From: Clostridiaceae bacterium
Lineage (GTDB): Bacteria > Bacillota > Clostridia > Clostridiales > Clostridiaceae
NCBI GenBank assembly: GCA_902363375.1
Contig: CABIZX010000002.1
Location: forward strand, 620,001 to 684,000
DNA length: 64,000 nucleotides
Direction of reading: 5' to 3'
Each line of letters begins with the position of its first letter. The first letter of the stretch is position 1. Below the pieces are notes generated by a model. That model was given only the letters and a program-made list of their open reading frames with translations, ran no database searches and had not been told where the DNA came from. Of the stretch, positions 51,315-61,791 are shown piece by piece. Both the position numbers and the translations under genes were made by a program.

Positions 51315-52301
51315 ATGTGCACTGCCATTACATTTCAATCTATGCAAGGAGAGAACTTTTTTGGAAGAACAATGGATTTTTCATATCCCATTGAACCTGG
51401 GCTTTATGTAATACCTAAGAATTATGAATGGTATAGCATTCAAACAATGAAAAAGTATAGAGATCATTATAGTTTTATTTGTATTGGTCAAGAAACGGAT
51501 GGTATGTTAGGGTTTTTTGACGGAGTAAATGAACAAGGTTTTGCTGCAGCAGCCTTATATTTTCAAGGTTATGCTTATTATGATTTACCAACAAAGGATA
51601 AAAATACTGTTAGTTCTTTAGATTTTCTGCATTATATTTTAGGAAGTTGTGGCTCAGTAGAGGATCTAAAAACTGTATTAAAAAACACAAGTATTGTAGG
51701 TCAACCAGATCCAGTTACAAAAATAGCTGCTCCCCTACACTGGATTGCTAGTGATAGAAGTGGAAAATGTGTTGTTATTGAGCAAACAAAAGCAGGGCTT
51801 AAGATTTTTAAAAATTCCATAGGTGTCATGGCGAATAGTCCTGATTTTGGCTGGCATATGACTAATCTAAGAAATTACATGAATGTATCAACTAATCAAC
51901 CAAAGGAAGTTCATTGGAAAAATGTATCCTTAAACCCTTTTGGACAAGGGGCAGGAAGTACACCTCTTCCAGGAGGATTCACATCTCCTGAACGCTTTGT
52001 TAGAACAGCATTTATAAAAACTCATGTTGAAACCCCAGAAAAACGCTCTGAAACAATTATGACATGTTTTCATATTATGAATAGTGTTTCCATTCCAAAG
52101 GGTATAATCATAACCGATAGAGGAACTTATGATTATACAAAATATACTGCATTTATGAACACTAATACCTGTGAATATTATTTTAAAACCCATGAGAATG
52201 ATCAAATTATAAAGGCAAGTCTTCTAGACTGTTATATGAACAGTACACAACCAACTTTCCTTGGAAACATCGCACGGACACCTACATTGGAATACTTTTA
52301 G
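51315..52301 (+). CDS. choloylglycine hydrolase family (penicillin V acylase-like)
   Basis: The 328-aa Ntn-hydrolase has its nucleophile Cys at position 2 (MCTAITF), exposed by removal of Met. Conserved family residues are GRTMDF (Arg, Asp), GVNEQGF, NSPDFGWHMTNLRNY (Asn) and FTSPERFVR (Arg). The ALYF motif keeps the Tyr that is typical of penicillin V acylases, whereas bile salt hydrolases usually have Asn there. It therefore may prefer penicillin V or acyl-homoserine lactone-like amides; bile activity is not excluded. GGAGGG precedes the ATG. Confidence 0.9.
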   Translation: MCTAITFQSMQGENFFGRTMDFSYPIEPGLYVIPKNYEWYSIQTMKKYRDHYSFICIGQETDGMLGFFDGVNEQGFAAAALYFQGYAYYDLPTKDKNTVSSLDFLHYILGSCGSVEDLKTVLKNTSIVGQPDPVTKIAAPLHWIASDRSGKCVVIEQTKAGLKIFKNSIGVMANSPDFGWHMTNLRNYMNVSTNQPKEVHWKNVSLNPFGQGAGSTPLPGGFTSPERFVRTAFIKTHVETPEKRSETIMTCFHIMNSVSIPKGIIITDRGTYDYTKYTAFMNTNTCEYYFKTHENDQIIKASLLDCYMNSTQPTFLGNIARTPTLEYF

Positions 52302-52421
52302 TTGAAAGTTTAAGCAGGAGTATTTGAATTTTTAATTACAAGGATATTTAAGAATTTTAAATATATACGAATATATGTAAATATATAAAATGGTATATTA
52401 AACATAGATGTATCAAATAAG

Positions 52422-52458
52422 GATAGTAATCTATTAACAATAGTTACTATCTTTTTTA
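52422..52458 (+). terminator. rho-independent terminator
   Basis: GATAGTAA and TTACTATC with a loop (TCTATTAACAATAG that also pairs), followed by TTTTTT. Confidence 0.85.
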
Positions 52459-52567
52459 TTATATATGATTGTATAAAACTAAATAAAAGAATAACTAAAA
52501 AAGAAAAGAAGCTGCTTAGGGTAAGGTAAAGAGAAGGTATCTATGGAGAACCAAAACTAAAAGAAAA

Positions 52568-53800
52568 TTAAAATTTAGGAATATCAGTATGTGGATATTG
52601 GATTGCAATTCGATTTTCTGGTTTTGTATCTACTGAATAGAGAACAATTAAAAATATCCATTCCAGTGGTTTCATTAAAAAATAAATCATATCTGCGGTA
52701 TAAGGTGATTTTATTTTAGTTGCAATAGGATATCCATATTTATCATAGATATTTCTTATAAAGGTGTGAAACCTAGGTAACCTTTCCTCTAGAATTTGTT
52801 CAAAGGCATTTGCAATACATAATTGGCGATTTACTAGTACCTTATGTCCATGACGCTTTCCCTCTCTTATTGGCTTTACAACCTCTTTGTGTCCTCCAGC
52901 GGCAACTGTACATAAATAATGTTCATCATAATATATATTTTGAGGCGGTATTTTTTGAGAAAAGCTCCAATCAGCAGTTTCTGTCCAAGCCTTTATAATG
53001 CTATCTGGTTTTTGACCAAAAAGAATTAAAATAATTATAATTACTCCTAATAAAGGTAACATTGCAACAGCACCTAGCAATGGCCAATTAGAGGAGTTTC
53101 TTATTATTTTATTAAGTTTAGAAAATTTCCCCGTATCCTCAAAGTTCACTTCACTGTCTATAATTTTAGATTTTTGATAAATTAAATATCTGATTGTTTT
53201 TAAATTGATAATTATATAGTTGGCAGGTAAGAGGGCTAATATAATAGAATGATTCCATATTTGAATGCACCAAATTGTAGATAGAATTATACCAAGATAC
53301 ATAGCTGAAATTCCCAAAACCGTAGCTAATGGAGGTTGTTTCTTTAAATCTACAAATCTACAATAAAGATATCCAATAAAAGCAATTAATAATATTATTA
53401 CTATGGTTGGCATTGCCCTCAGAAATATTGGTGAATGAACTTGATTGTTACTTAACTGAACATTCCAATCTGAAAGTTGGATTTCTAAAAAGTTAAATGC
53501 AAGAATAGAAAAAAATGTTCCAAAACATAATCCGAAAATTTCAACTTCTTTATGGGCACGACTATTATTATCCAGTTTAGGATTGATTATAAAGAATATT
53601 AGATTTTCAAGGGTTAATATTATAGGTAATATTAAAAGACAATAGAGTAAAGTTCCTTGAACTATTTGATTAATAGAATATTGGTATCCTATACTTTTAA
53701 TAGTAGAATAGAATAATGATATACAAAAACTTATTGCAATGGTAAATAATATAGGTAACTTGTAAAAATAGGATATGAGTTTTTTTATTATTTTCATCAT
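52568..53800 (-). CDS. DUF6688-like membrane protein
   Basis: The 410-aa protein has about eight membrane helices in its first two-thirds. A cytosolic or external C-terminal domain begins near residue 275, with YYDEHYLCTVAAGGHKEVVKPIREGKRHGH and VNRQLCIANAFEQILEERLPRFHTFIR. The latter matches the DUF6688 family as I recall it. The function is unknown. AAGGAGAG precedes ATGATG. It is transcribed toward the hydrolase gene. Confidence 0.8.
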   Translation of the reverse strand: MMKIIKKLISYFYKLPILFTIAISFCISLFYSTIKSIGYQYSINQIVQGTLLYCLLILPIILTLENLIFFIINPKLDNNSRAHKEVEIFGLCFGTFFSILAFNFLEIQLSDWNVQLSNNQVHSPIFLRAMPTIVIILLIAFIGYLYCRFVDLKKQPPLATVLGISAMYLGIILSTIWCIQIWNHSIILALLPANYIIINLKTIRYLIYQKSKIIDSEVNFEDTGKFSKLNKIIRNSSNWPLLGAVAMLPLLGVIIIILILFGQKPDSIIKAWTETADWSFSQKIPPQNIYYDEHYLCTVAAGGHKEVVKPIREGKRHGHKVLVNRQLCIANAFEQILEERLPRFHTFIRNIYDKYGYPIATKIKSPYTADMIYFLMKPLEWIFLIVLYSVDTKPENRIAIQYPHTDIPKF

Positions 53801-54004
53801 AGAAACTCTCCTTTATGGTTATTTATACTTATTATAAACTAAATTTTTGGGATTGCAAATTATTAACATTTTAGTGTTATTATTGAGATTAAAATTTTAA
53901 AATAGGAAAAATTATATAGATTTATTTGTATAAAAATTTCATATAATATAAGTTTAAATACCAAAATTTGTGATTTGATATTCCAACTTATGTAGGCTAA
54001 ATAA
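53801..54004. other. intergenic region
   Basis: AT-rich, and must hold the promoter of the DUF6688-like gene. No other feature is supported. Confidence 0.3.
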
Positions 54005-54035
54005 AAAAACTTAGTGCGTTAACACTAAGTTTTTC
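54005..54035. terminator. bidirectional terminator
   Basis: AAAAACTTAGTG and CACTAAGTTTTT form a 12-bp perfect stem. It lies beyond the minus-strand MarR gene. Confidence 0.85.
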
Positions 54036-54120
54036 TTAGAATATTTATTTTATATTCTTCTTGTTAGTTATCAGTTCATATTAGAGTTTTGGATTTTTAG
54101 CTTATATCATTACAGATAAT

Positions 54121-54594
54121 CTAGGGTGTTATCTTTGAGTCTTTTGCATATTGATTAATATATTTTTCAATTGAGTTAAGAATATTTTTTACAACTTCAA
54201 TATTTTCTTCCGATGAACTATCTAATGTGGATAAAATATCCTCATATAAAGATAGATGAAATTTTTCGTGTTCTAAAAATATTTCATTTCCTTCTTTACT
54301 CAATTGAAGTATAATTTCTTTATTATTATCTCCTTTCTTAGTTTTAACGATTAGCCCTTTTTTCTCTAATTTTTTAGCCATTTGTGATACTGCACCTCTA
54401 GTATTTCCTAATATATTAGAGATTTCAGTGACATTTGAATCTTGATGTTTTCCTATACATTCGATTAAATGAATTTCTCCAGTGGAAAGTTGTGAACTGC
54501 CGTTAAAATTTATATTACAATTATGCAATTCATTAATTTTATTGGTAATCCTCATAAATTGTTCAATTAAAATTTGTAAGTTATTAATATCCAT
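54121..54594 (-). CDS. MarR-family transcriptional regulator
   Basis: The protein of about 157 aa has a MarR winged helix (LSTGEIHLIECIGKHQDSNVTEISNILGNTRGAVSQMAKKLEKKGLIVKTKKGDNNKEIILQLSKEG). It has a decayed twin at 49868-50315. The ATG at 54594 is a likely start; no strong ribosome site is visible, so a few codons upstream cannot be excluded. It is divergent from the riboswitch-controlled protease gene about 420 bases away. Confidence 0.9.
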   Translation of the reverse strand: MDINNLQILIEQFMRITNKINELHNCNINFNGSSQLSTGEIHLIECIGKHQDSNVTEISNILGNTRGAVSQMAKKLEKKGLIVKTKKGDNNKEIILQLSKEGNEIFLEHEKFHLSLYEDILSTLDSSSEENIEVVKNILNSIEKYINQYAKDSKITP

Positions 54595-54612
54595 GATAAC
54601 ATTGTATAGCAC

Positions 54613-54785
54613 CTAAACAAAGATATCAACAAAATTTTTTCATATTGGATTTAGCACCAAGCCTAGAAATTTAGTCTTTTTTACAATAATATAACAGGTT
54701 ATTTTAAGTATATTTAAAAAATGAGTAAAATATGTTGAAAATTTAGTAAAACCATGGTAAAATCCAGAATGTAAATAAAATTAAA
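54613..54785. other. divergent intergenic region (MarR / protease)
   Basis: This should contain the promoter that drives the riboswitch leader. I see no clear -35/-10 pair and nothing else of note. Confidence 0.3.
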
Positions 54786-54861
54786 TAGGCAAATCTAGGG
54801 AAACCTAGAGACGCAAAGCTATAGGGACTAAGGTTTATAACTATGTCAGCCAGTTGCCAAA
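54786..54861 (+). ncRNA. class-I c-di-GMP riboswitch (GEMM-I)
   Basis: The aptamer reads GGCAAA, CTAGGGAAACCTAG with its GAAA tetraloop, AGACGCAAAGC, then a P3 stem and the invariant GCCAG with TTGCC closing P1. These are the core bases of the GEMM-I c-di-GMP aptamer. A terminator 90 bases downstream and a long AT-rich linker form a possible expression platform ahead of the protease gene. Confidence 0.95.
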
Positions 54862-54949
54862 GAGTACATTATACTTTTTGTTTTAAAATAAATTAGTATT
54901 GATGAATTTATTTGTCATGTAAAAATACTTAATTTGTTAAGGTGAATGC

Positions 54950-54978
54950 AAAGCTACTCTTTTTGAGTAGCTTTTTTT
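54950..54978 (+). terminator. riboswitch-linked terminator
   Basis: AAGCTACTC and GAGTAGCTT with a TTTTT run end the leader 38 bases before the protease ATG. c-di-GMP binding probably decides whether it forms; the direction is not readable here. Confidence 0.85.
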
Positions 54979-55016
54979 AATGTGCTTCTGATGGTATTAA
55001 TAACCGGGGGGTAAAA

Positions 55017-58000
55017 ATGAATAAAAGAAAAATAGCAGCTATAATGACAGTAGCATTAATTACTAATTTCTCAGCGCCATCAATAGAAGTTTTTGCTGAT
55101 GAAATTTCAAAAAATGTGACTTCCATAGTGGAGGTTGAAGCCACTAAAGCAACTATAGGTAAATTTAGTTTGCTAAATAGCAGTAATATAGATTCTTATG
55201 ACGAAATGTTCAAAATGGACAACTCCAATATTGAATCTATAACAAACAATGGAGGTAAATATGATACTTCCACCATTGATAAGTCTATAGATGGTGATTT
55301 TAATACTCATTGGGAAACAGGAAAACCAAATAACTCTGAATTTGTCAACGAAGTAGTGATTAAATTAAATGAAGCAACAACCTTAAACAGAATAGTATAT
55401 GCAGCAAGGCAGTCATCAGCTAAAGGTAAGGGATTTGCTAAGGAAGTAGAAATCTATGGATCTCTTACTAATGAAGAAGATGACTTTAGGTTAGTAAGTA
55501 GTGGTGAATATGCAGGTTCTACTGGTGATGTAGTAGAAATTAAGTTTAATCCAACTAAATTTAAGAGAATAAAGTTTAAGTTCAAAAAAGCTGATCAAGA
55601 CTGGGCTTCAGCATCAGAATTTATGTTCTATAAAGAAGATAAATTAAGTGATAAAATGAAGAATTTATTTACTGACAGTACAATGAGTCAAGTAAATGAG
55701 GAATTTAGAAGTATAGAAAAGATAAATGAGTTAGAAGAAGAAGTGAAAAATCATCCCCTTTATGAAGATTTTAAAGTGTATTTAGAGGATGCAAAAATAC
55801 TTTTACAAGAAAATAAAATTGAGCCTACAACAGCAAAGGTTTCAAGGTTAGAAGCATATCATACTGGAAAAGATTCTGAATATAGTGAAGTATATAGAAT
55901 GCCTAATTCCAATGTAGTTAATATAAGTGCAAATGGTGGAGTTTATCCAACTACTAAATTAGAATACATGATAGATGATAAGCCGGAAACACACTGGGAA
56001 ACAAGAACAAATAATACAGCTGATTTTACTAATGAAGTAATATTTACATTAGATAAGCCAGAGGTTTTAAATAGAATTGCATTTTTAGCAAGAGATAATA
56101 GAAAGGGATTCCCAGAGGAGTTCGAAATATATGCTTCAGAAACAACAAATGGGGATACATTCCAATTAGTAGCAGGAGGAAGTGCTAAAAGTACCAATGA
56201 CTTTTTAGAATTTAAATTTATGCCAACAAAGTTTAAAAGAATAAAAATTAAGTTTGTAAAGGCTAATATAGATAGACCTTTTGTAGCTGAATTTAGATTT
56301 TATAAAGAAGATAAAGTATATGACAACATATTAAATCTATTTACGGATGCTACAATGAGCAAAGTTAGTGAAGAGTTTAATACAATAGAAAAGCTAGAAG
56401 CTTTAGAAAATGAAGGTAAAAAGCATCCTCTTTACAGCAATTTTAAAGAAGATATAGAAAATGCAAAAATACTATTGGAAGAAAATAAAATTGAAGCAAC
56501 AACAGCAATTACAAGAAAATTTGAGGATTATTCTAATGATGCTTACTCAAATTTATTTAGAATGGACTATGATAATATAGAGAGTATAAAAAATAATGGA
56601 AATCATTATGCTAAGCAGGTAATAACAAATGCTATTGATGGAAACTTAGATACCTATTGGGAAACTAATAAAGCAAATACAGCTGATTTTACAAATGAAG
56701 TAGAAGTGGAATTTAAGGAAACTGTAGAATTAAATAGGATATTATACGGAGCAAGAAAATCCGATAACAAAGGGTTTGCTCAAGAGTTTGAAATATATGG
56801 ATCTACTACATCTAAGGGAGATACATATCAGCTTGTAGCAACGGGTAGTCACAATAAAGTATCGGGATTAGTTGAGGCAAAGTTCAGCCCAACTAAATTT
56901 AAGAGAATTAAATTCAAATTTAAAAACTCAGATCAAAATTGGGCTACCTTATCAGAGATAGCATTCTATAAACAAGATATAGTAAGTGATAAAGTTAATA
57001 ACATATTCACTAATGGATTAATGAATGAGTTATCAGAGGAATATAATACATTAGAAAAATTAAAAGTACTAGAAAATGAAGCTAAAGAACATCCTTTAAA
57101 TAGTTCATTTACTGAAACATTTGAATTAGCACATAAAGTACTTGAGGGCAAATTAGAAACTGTAAGAGTTGTTACAGCAGAGCAACATGGAAATATGGTA
57201 AAGCATGCTAAAGATAATTTGAAGTTTGGGTTTGGTAATAACAATCAACCAGCAGGAATATCTGCAAAGCCAGGGGACGTAATAACTGTTTATGTAGATG
57301 CAGACCCAACAGGACCACTACCAAGTTTGGCCTTTTCTCAACAAGAAGGAAGCTTTGCTAACTGGCTACATACTGTGAATTTAACACCAGGTAGGAATGT
57401 AATAACTGTTCCAGAACTGCCAAAGGATAGCTGGTATAATCATGATGTAACTAAAGGGGGAGCAATATATATAGTAAATCCATATACTAGTGAAGAACAA
57501 CCTAAAGCTCCCGTTATAAGATTTGAGTCAGGAGATAAGTTCCCATTCCTTACAAAAGATACTGATGTAGAGGAATTTAAAAACTTCTTAATTGAATATA
57601 AAAAGGCAATAGATGAAGATATAGCAAAAAATCCTAATGTCTTAGATAGAGAGGTTATAGATGTATTCGAGTTTGTAAGTGATCATATAGTTTGGACAGG
57701 AACTGCAACTGGTGCATATCAAGCGTATATAGAACAAGGTGCTAACCCACTGAATACAATAGATATATATAATACTCTAATGAAAGAGATTTTTAAATAT
57801 TATGGGTTAGATGGTAGCAATGAGAAAAATGATCCTAAATATATAAGAGAAAATGTTAGATTAGCACAGCCTTTTGGATATATGTATGCATATACTGGTC
57901 ATATAGGAGTACAAAGAGATGTAATGGCAGGATTATTAGTTGATACTCCAGGGTGGGGACTAATTCACGAAATAGGTCATAAGATGGATGTATATGAAAG

Positions 58001-61000
58001 ATTACATGGTGAAGTTACAAACAATATGTTACCTATGTATATGTCTGTATATTACAATAATATTGATAACAGGATACCATATGAAAATGAGATTTATAAA
58101 AATGCTATAAGTGATAACCCTAAGAAATATGATGGTGGTGGACAAGCTTTAGCAGTATATTGGCAATTAGAAATGTATAAACCAGGTTATTGGGCTGAGT
58201 TAAATAAATTGTATAGAGAAAGAAATGTTAGCTTAGGAAATGAAAATCCTGATAATGTTAAAATGCAATATTTAATTAAATTTTCATCAGAAGTAGTAGG
58301 GGAAGATTTAAGTGAATACTTTGCTAGACATGGATTTACGGTTAATGAGGAAACTAGAGAAACAGTAAGTAAGTATCCCAAATCAGGTAAAAAGATATGG
58401 TATTTAAATAATCGTAAGGCTAAGTATGAAGGAAATGGATTTATCAAAGATACTAATTTAGATGTTTCATTAAACAAAATTGAAAATGGAAACAAGTTAA
58501 CATTTAATATAGATAATAGGGTTAAAGCAGATTTATTGGGGTATGAAATATTAAAAGATGGCAAGATAATAGGATTTACTTCAACTAATAGCTTTACAGA
58601 TACTAATGCAGATTTAAGTAGGAATTCTAAATATGAAGTTATACCATATGACATTAACTTAGGAGTAGGAGATAAGGTTGTAATAGATTCATTTGCGCCA
58701 ACTATAAATATGCAGCAAAGAAAGGTAACTTTAAAATTAGGAGAAGAGTTTAATCCTTTAGATTATATAAAGGTATTAAACCATGAAGGAAATGATCTAA
58801 TTTCTAATGTTAAAGTTGAACAGAATGTAGATACTAGTAAACTAGGAACATATAAAGTTAAGTATATAGTAAATGATGGAGAAGCACCGGTTGAAAAGAC
58901 TTTAGAAGTTGAAGTAGTAAGCGATTATGACTATTTATCAGATGAAGAGTGGACATCAGCAGAAACTAAATGGGGAACTCCAAGAAGAAATACTAATATA
59001 AAAGGTAGAGTAAGCGGAGAGGTTAAAGACTTTGAAAAGGGTTTTGGAATACATGCAGATGGTACAATAACTTATGACTTAGCAGGCAAAGACTATGATA
59101 ATTTCGAAGTTTTACTTGGAGTTGATGCAGGAATAGAAGTACAAAATACTTCTAGTATAAAATTTGAAATAATAGCTGATGGTAAAACTTTAGCTAATAC
59201 TGAAGTTTTAAAACATGCTGATAATATGGAATATATAAATGTTCCAGTTAAGGGTATAAATCAACTAGTACTAAAGGTTACTGATGCTGAAAATGGAAAT
59301 ACTTTAGATCATGCAGTAATAGCTAATCCTAAATTAACTACAAACAATGGAAAGCCTAAAATAACAGCAAATGATAAATTTTATAAAATAGGCGAAACTG
59401 TAAATATTAATGAAGGAGTTACTGCAAAGGATGCAGAAGATGGAGATTTAACTTCAAACATAGAAATAGTGTCAAATTCCTATAAAGAAGGGAAAATAGG
59501 AAGATTTGAAGTTGTTTATAGGGTAACAGATAGTGATAACAATACTACAGAAAAGAAATCTTATATTACAGTTTATGAAGACTATACAGTAGTTAAATCA
59601 AAATATGGACAATTTGATAAATTAAACGAATATAACGAACAATTTAAGATTCCAGTAGCTTCAATAACTAACAATGGTGGAAACTATCCAAATAGCCCTA
59701 TAGAAAGAGCTATAGATAATAATCGTGATACTCATTGGGAAACTTTAAATCCAAATAGTAGTTCATTTAAAAATGAAGTTATATTTGATTTAGGAGAAAC
59801 CACTGAAATAAGCAGAATTGCCTATGCAGCTCGAAATGGTGGAAAAGGATTTGCTAGGAAGTTTGAAATCTATGTTTCTACAGAAGCAGAAGGTAATGAT
59901 TTTAGATTAGCTGGTAAAGGTGAATATAATGGCAATGTTAATGACGTTATAGAATTTAAAGTAGATAAAACTAATGCAAGAAGAGTTAAATTTAAATTTA
60001 TAGAAGCTAACCAAGATTGGGCAAGTATTGGAGAGATGTCTTTCTATAAAACAGATGATTTAGCGGAGAAGATAGATAATTTATTTACTGATAGCACTAA
60101 AACAGAAGTTATTGAAAAATACAATACTTTGGATAAGCTACAAGGGTTAAGGGAAGAAGTTAAAGGACATCTAGCAGCTAATCTATTTGAAGAAAACTTG
60201 AAGAAAGCTGAAGAAATCATAAGGTCTAAGTTTCCAACATTAACCATACCAAAATCAGTATCAACTAAAGTTGGACAAGAGATAGATTTAAATGAAGAAT
60301 ATACTGCAATTGATACTGAAGATGGAAACATAACTGACAGCGTTGAAGTAAGTGGCAAGGTAAACTTTAATAAGACAGGAAAGTACCCAATAACTTATAA
60401 AGTAACTGATAGTGATGGGAATGAAGTAGTTAAAACTAGAACTATAGCAGTAGTGGATATGAAGGATTATAGTTACTTAACAGATTATGAATGGAAATCT
60501 ACTCAAAATAGCTATACTGCTCCAAAGAAGGATATATCTACAAGTAATAATGCTTTAAGATTAACAGATAAAGATGGTAATGCAGTATCCTTTGAAAGAG
60601 GTATAGGAGCTCATGCAACTTCAACAATAACATATGATTTAAGTGACAAAGATTATGCATTCTTTAGCTCATATGTTGGAGTAGATAGACAAATGTTTGG
60701 TACAGTAGGATCAGTTTCCTTTGAAGTATATGTAGACGGAGAGAAGAAATTCGACAGTGGAGTAATGACTTCTAGAGATGCTATGAAGTATGTAGAAGTT
60801 GATATAAATGATGCTAAGGAATTAAAACTTGTAGTAACTGATGGTGGAAATGGAATTGGTTCAGACCACGCTACATGGGGAGATACTAAACTTCATTTTG
60901 CTAATGAGGTAGAGGTTAACTATGAAGAATTAGAGGCATTAGTTAATGAGGCTAATAAGTATGTTAAAGATGACTATACTGAAGAATCATTTAAGGTATT

Positions 61001-61667
61001 AGAAGAATCTTTAAATACAGCTAAGGTTATTTTAGAAGATAAAATAAGTACTCAAGATGAGATAAATTCTATGATTGCAAAATTAAATGAAGCAATATCT
61101 AAATTAGAGAAAAGTGTAGATTTAAATGAGGTTATAACAATAAAAGATGAAAATCTTAAAGAGAGTATAAAGAAAGAACTTAATCTATCAAGTGATAATA
61201 TAACTATAGGTGATATGCATAAACTAACAAAGTTATCATGTTCAAATAAATGGATTTCAAGTTTGGAAGGTTTAGAGTATGCTAAAAACTTAGAGTCATT
61301 AGATGTATCATATAACCAAATTAAAGATTTATCACCACTTAAGAATCTTAATAAATTAACTAATTTAAATGCAACTTTTCAAATAATAACAGAGGGTATG
61401 CTCTATGCAAAGGATAATAAAATAACTTTAGATTACGAAATATTAAACAGAAAGGGTGAGAAATTAGCTCCAAAAGAAATAATTATAAAAAGCAATAGAA
61501 GCGATGAAGCTATTAATTTAACATTAGAAGAATTAGTAGATAAAAATGGAGTTATTTCTTTTGATATTTCAAGCTTTGATAAATATGTCCATAGTATATA
61601 TCTAGTATATGAAGATGGAGAAGATAATTTCTTAACTCAATCCCTATATATGTTTGATGTAAAATAG
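55017..61667 (+). CDS. secreted M60-family zinc metalloprotease, multi-domain
   Basis: The 2216-aa exoprotein has a signal peptide (about 1-28, ending VFA). F5/8C-type modules lie at about 61-208, 289-433 and 510-653, then the M60 domain at about 715-1113 with H984-E985-x2-H988 and probably E999 as third ligand. After it come a beta domain (1148-1228), an Ig-like unit (1225-1302), NPCBM (1304-1442), DUF5011-like (1445-1522), a fourth F5/8C (1535-1680), a DUF5011-like unit (1739-1815), NPCBM (1817-1962), FIVAR (1967-2032) and a short leucine-rich part (2037-2118). M60 enzymes cut mucin-type O-glycoproteins. No LPXTG anchor is seen, so it is probably free or glycan-bound. GGGGGG precedes the ATG. 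Confidence 0.95.
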   Translation: MNKRKIAAIMTVALITNFSAPSIEVFADEISKNVTSIVEVEATKATIGKFSLLNSSNIDSYDEMFKMDNSNIESITNNGGKYDTSTIDKSIDGDFNTHWETGKPNNSEFVNEVVIKLNEATTLNRIVYAARQSSAKGKGFAKEVEIYGSLTNEEDDFRLVSSGEYAGSTGDVVEIKFNPTKFKRIKFKFKKADQDWASASEFMFYKEDKLSDKMKNLFTDSTMSQVNEEFRSIEKINELEEEVKNHPLYEDFKVYLEDAKILLQENKIEPTTAKVSRLEAYHTGKDSEYSEVYRMPNSNVVNISANGGVYPTTKLEYMIDDKPETHWETRTNNTADFTNEVIFTLDKPEVLNRIAFLARDNRKGFPEEFEIYASETTNGDTFQLVAGGSAKSTNDFLEFKFMPTKFKRIKIKFVKANIDRPFVAEFRFYKEDKVYDNILNLFTDATMSKVSEEFNTIEKLEALENEGKKHPLYSNFKEDIENAKILLEENKIEATTAITRKFEDYSNDAYSNLFRMDYDNIESIKNNGNHYAKQVITNAIDGNLDTYWETNKANTADFTNEVEVEFKETVELNRILYGARKSDNKGFAQEFEIYGSTTSKGDTYQLVATGSHNKVSGLVEAKFSPTKFKRIKFKFKNSDQNWATLSEIAFYKQDIVSDKVNNIFTNGLMNELSEEYNTLEKLKVLENEAKEHPLNSSFTETFELAHKVLEGKLETVRVVTAEQHGNMVKHAKDNLKFGFGNNNQPAGISAKPGDVITVYVDADPTGPLPSLAFSQQEGSFANWLHTVNLTPGRNVITVPELPKDSWYNHDVTKGGAIYIVNPYTSEEQPKAPVIRFESGDKFPFLTKDTDVEEFKNFLIEYKKAIDEDIAKNPNVLDREVIDVFEFVSDHIVWTGTATGAYQAYIEQGANPLNTIDIYNTLMKEIFKYYGLDGSNEKNDPKYIRENVRLAQPFGYMYAYTGHIGVQRDVMAGLLVDTPGWGLIHEIGHKMDVYERLHGEVTNNMLPMYMSVYYNNIDNRIPYENEIYKNAISDNPKKYDGGGQALAVYWQLEMYKPGYWAELNKLYRERNVSLGNENPDNVKMQYLIKFSSEVVGEDLSEYFARHGFTVNEETRETVSKYPKSGKKIWYLNNRKAKYEGNGFIKDTNLDVSLNKIENGNKLTFNIDNRVKADLLGYEILKDGKIIGFTSTNSFTDTNADLSRNSKYEVIPYDINLGVGDKVVIDSFAPTINMQQRKVTLKLGEEFNPLDYIKVLNHEGNDLISNVKVEQNVDTSKLGTYKVKYIVNDGEAPVEKTLEVEVVSDYDYLSDEEWTSAETKWGTPRRNTNIKGRVSGEVKDFEKGFGIHADGTITYDLAGKDYDNFEVLLGVDAGIEVQNTSSIKFEIIADGKTLANTEVLKHADNMEYINVPVKGINQLVLKVTDAENGNTLDHAVIANPKLTTNNGKPKITANDKFYKIGETVNINEGVTAKDAEDGDLTSNIEIVSNSYKEGKIGRFEVVYRVTDSDNNTTEKKSYITVYEDYTVVKSKYGQFDKLNEYNEQFKIPVASITNNGGNYPNSPIERAIDNNRDTHWETLNPNSSSFKNEVIFDLGETTEISRIAYAARNGGKGFARKFEIYVSTEAEGNDFRLAGKGEYNGNVNDVIEFKVDKTNARRVKFKFIEANQDWASIGEMSFYKTDDLAEKIDNLFTDSTKTEVIEKYNTLDKLQGLREEVKGHLAANLFEENLKKAEEIIRSKFPTLTIPKSVSTKVGQEIDLNEEYTAIDTEDGNITDSVEVSGKVNFNKTGKYPITYKVTDSDGNEVVKTRTIAVVDMKDYSYLTDYEWKSTQNSYTAPKKDISTSNNALRLTDKDGNAVSFERGIGAHATSTITYDLSDKDYAFFSSYVGVDRQMFGTVGSVSFEVYVDGEKKFDSGVMTSRDAMKYVEVDINDAKELKLVVTDGGNGIGSDHATWGDTKLHFANEVEVNYEELEALVNEANKYVKDDYTEESFKVLEESLNTAKVILEDKISTQDEINSMIAKLNEAISKLEKSVDLNEVITIKDENLKESIKKELNLSSDNITIGDMHKLTKLSCSNKWISSLEGLEYAKNLESLDVSYNQIKDLSPLKNLNKLTNLNATFQIITEGMLYAKDNKITLDYEILNRKGEKLAPKEIIIKSNRSDEAINLTLEELVDKNGVISFDISSFDKYVHSIYLVYEDGEDNFLTQSLYMFDVK

Positions 61668-61734
61668 TGATATATATTTATATATTTATAAAATAAATTA
61701 GAATAGGTATTAAATCCTAAATATTTTCATTGCA

Positions 61735-61777
61735 AAAACAGCCTTATAAGAAAATTAAATCTTATAAGGCTTGTTTT
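61735..61777. terminator. bidirectional terminator
   Basis: AAAACAGCCTTATAAG and CTTATAAGGCTTGTTTT form a strong stem between the protease gene and the convergent cupin gene. Confidence 0.9.
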
Positions 61778-61791
61778 GCAGTAATTATTGA

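Noticed and set aside
55943..60358. Minus-strand genes inside the protease gene
   Set aside because: They are shadows of the F5/8C and Ig-like repeats, without ribosome sites or plausible domains.
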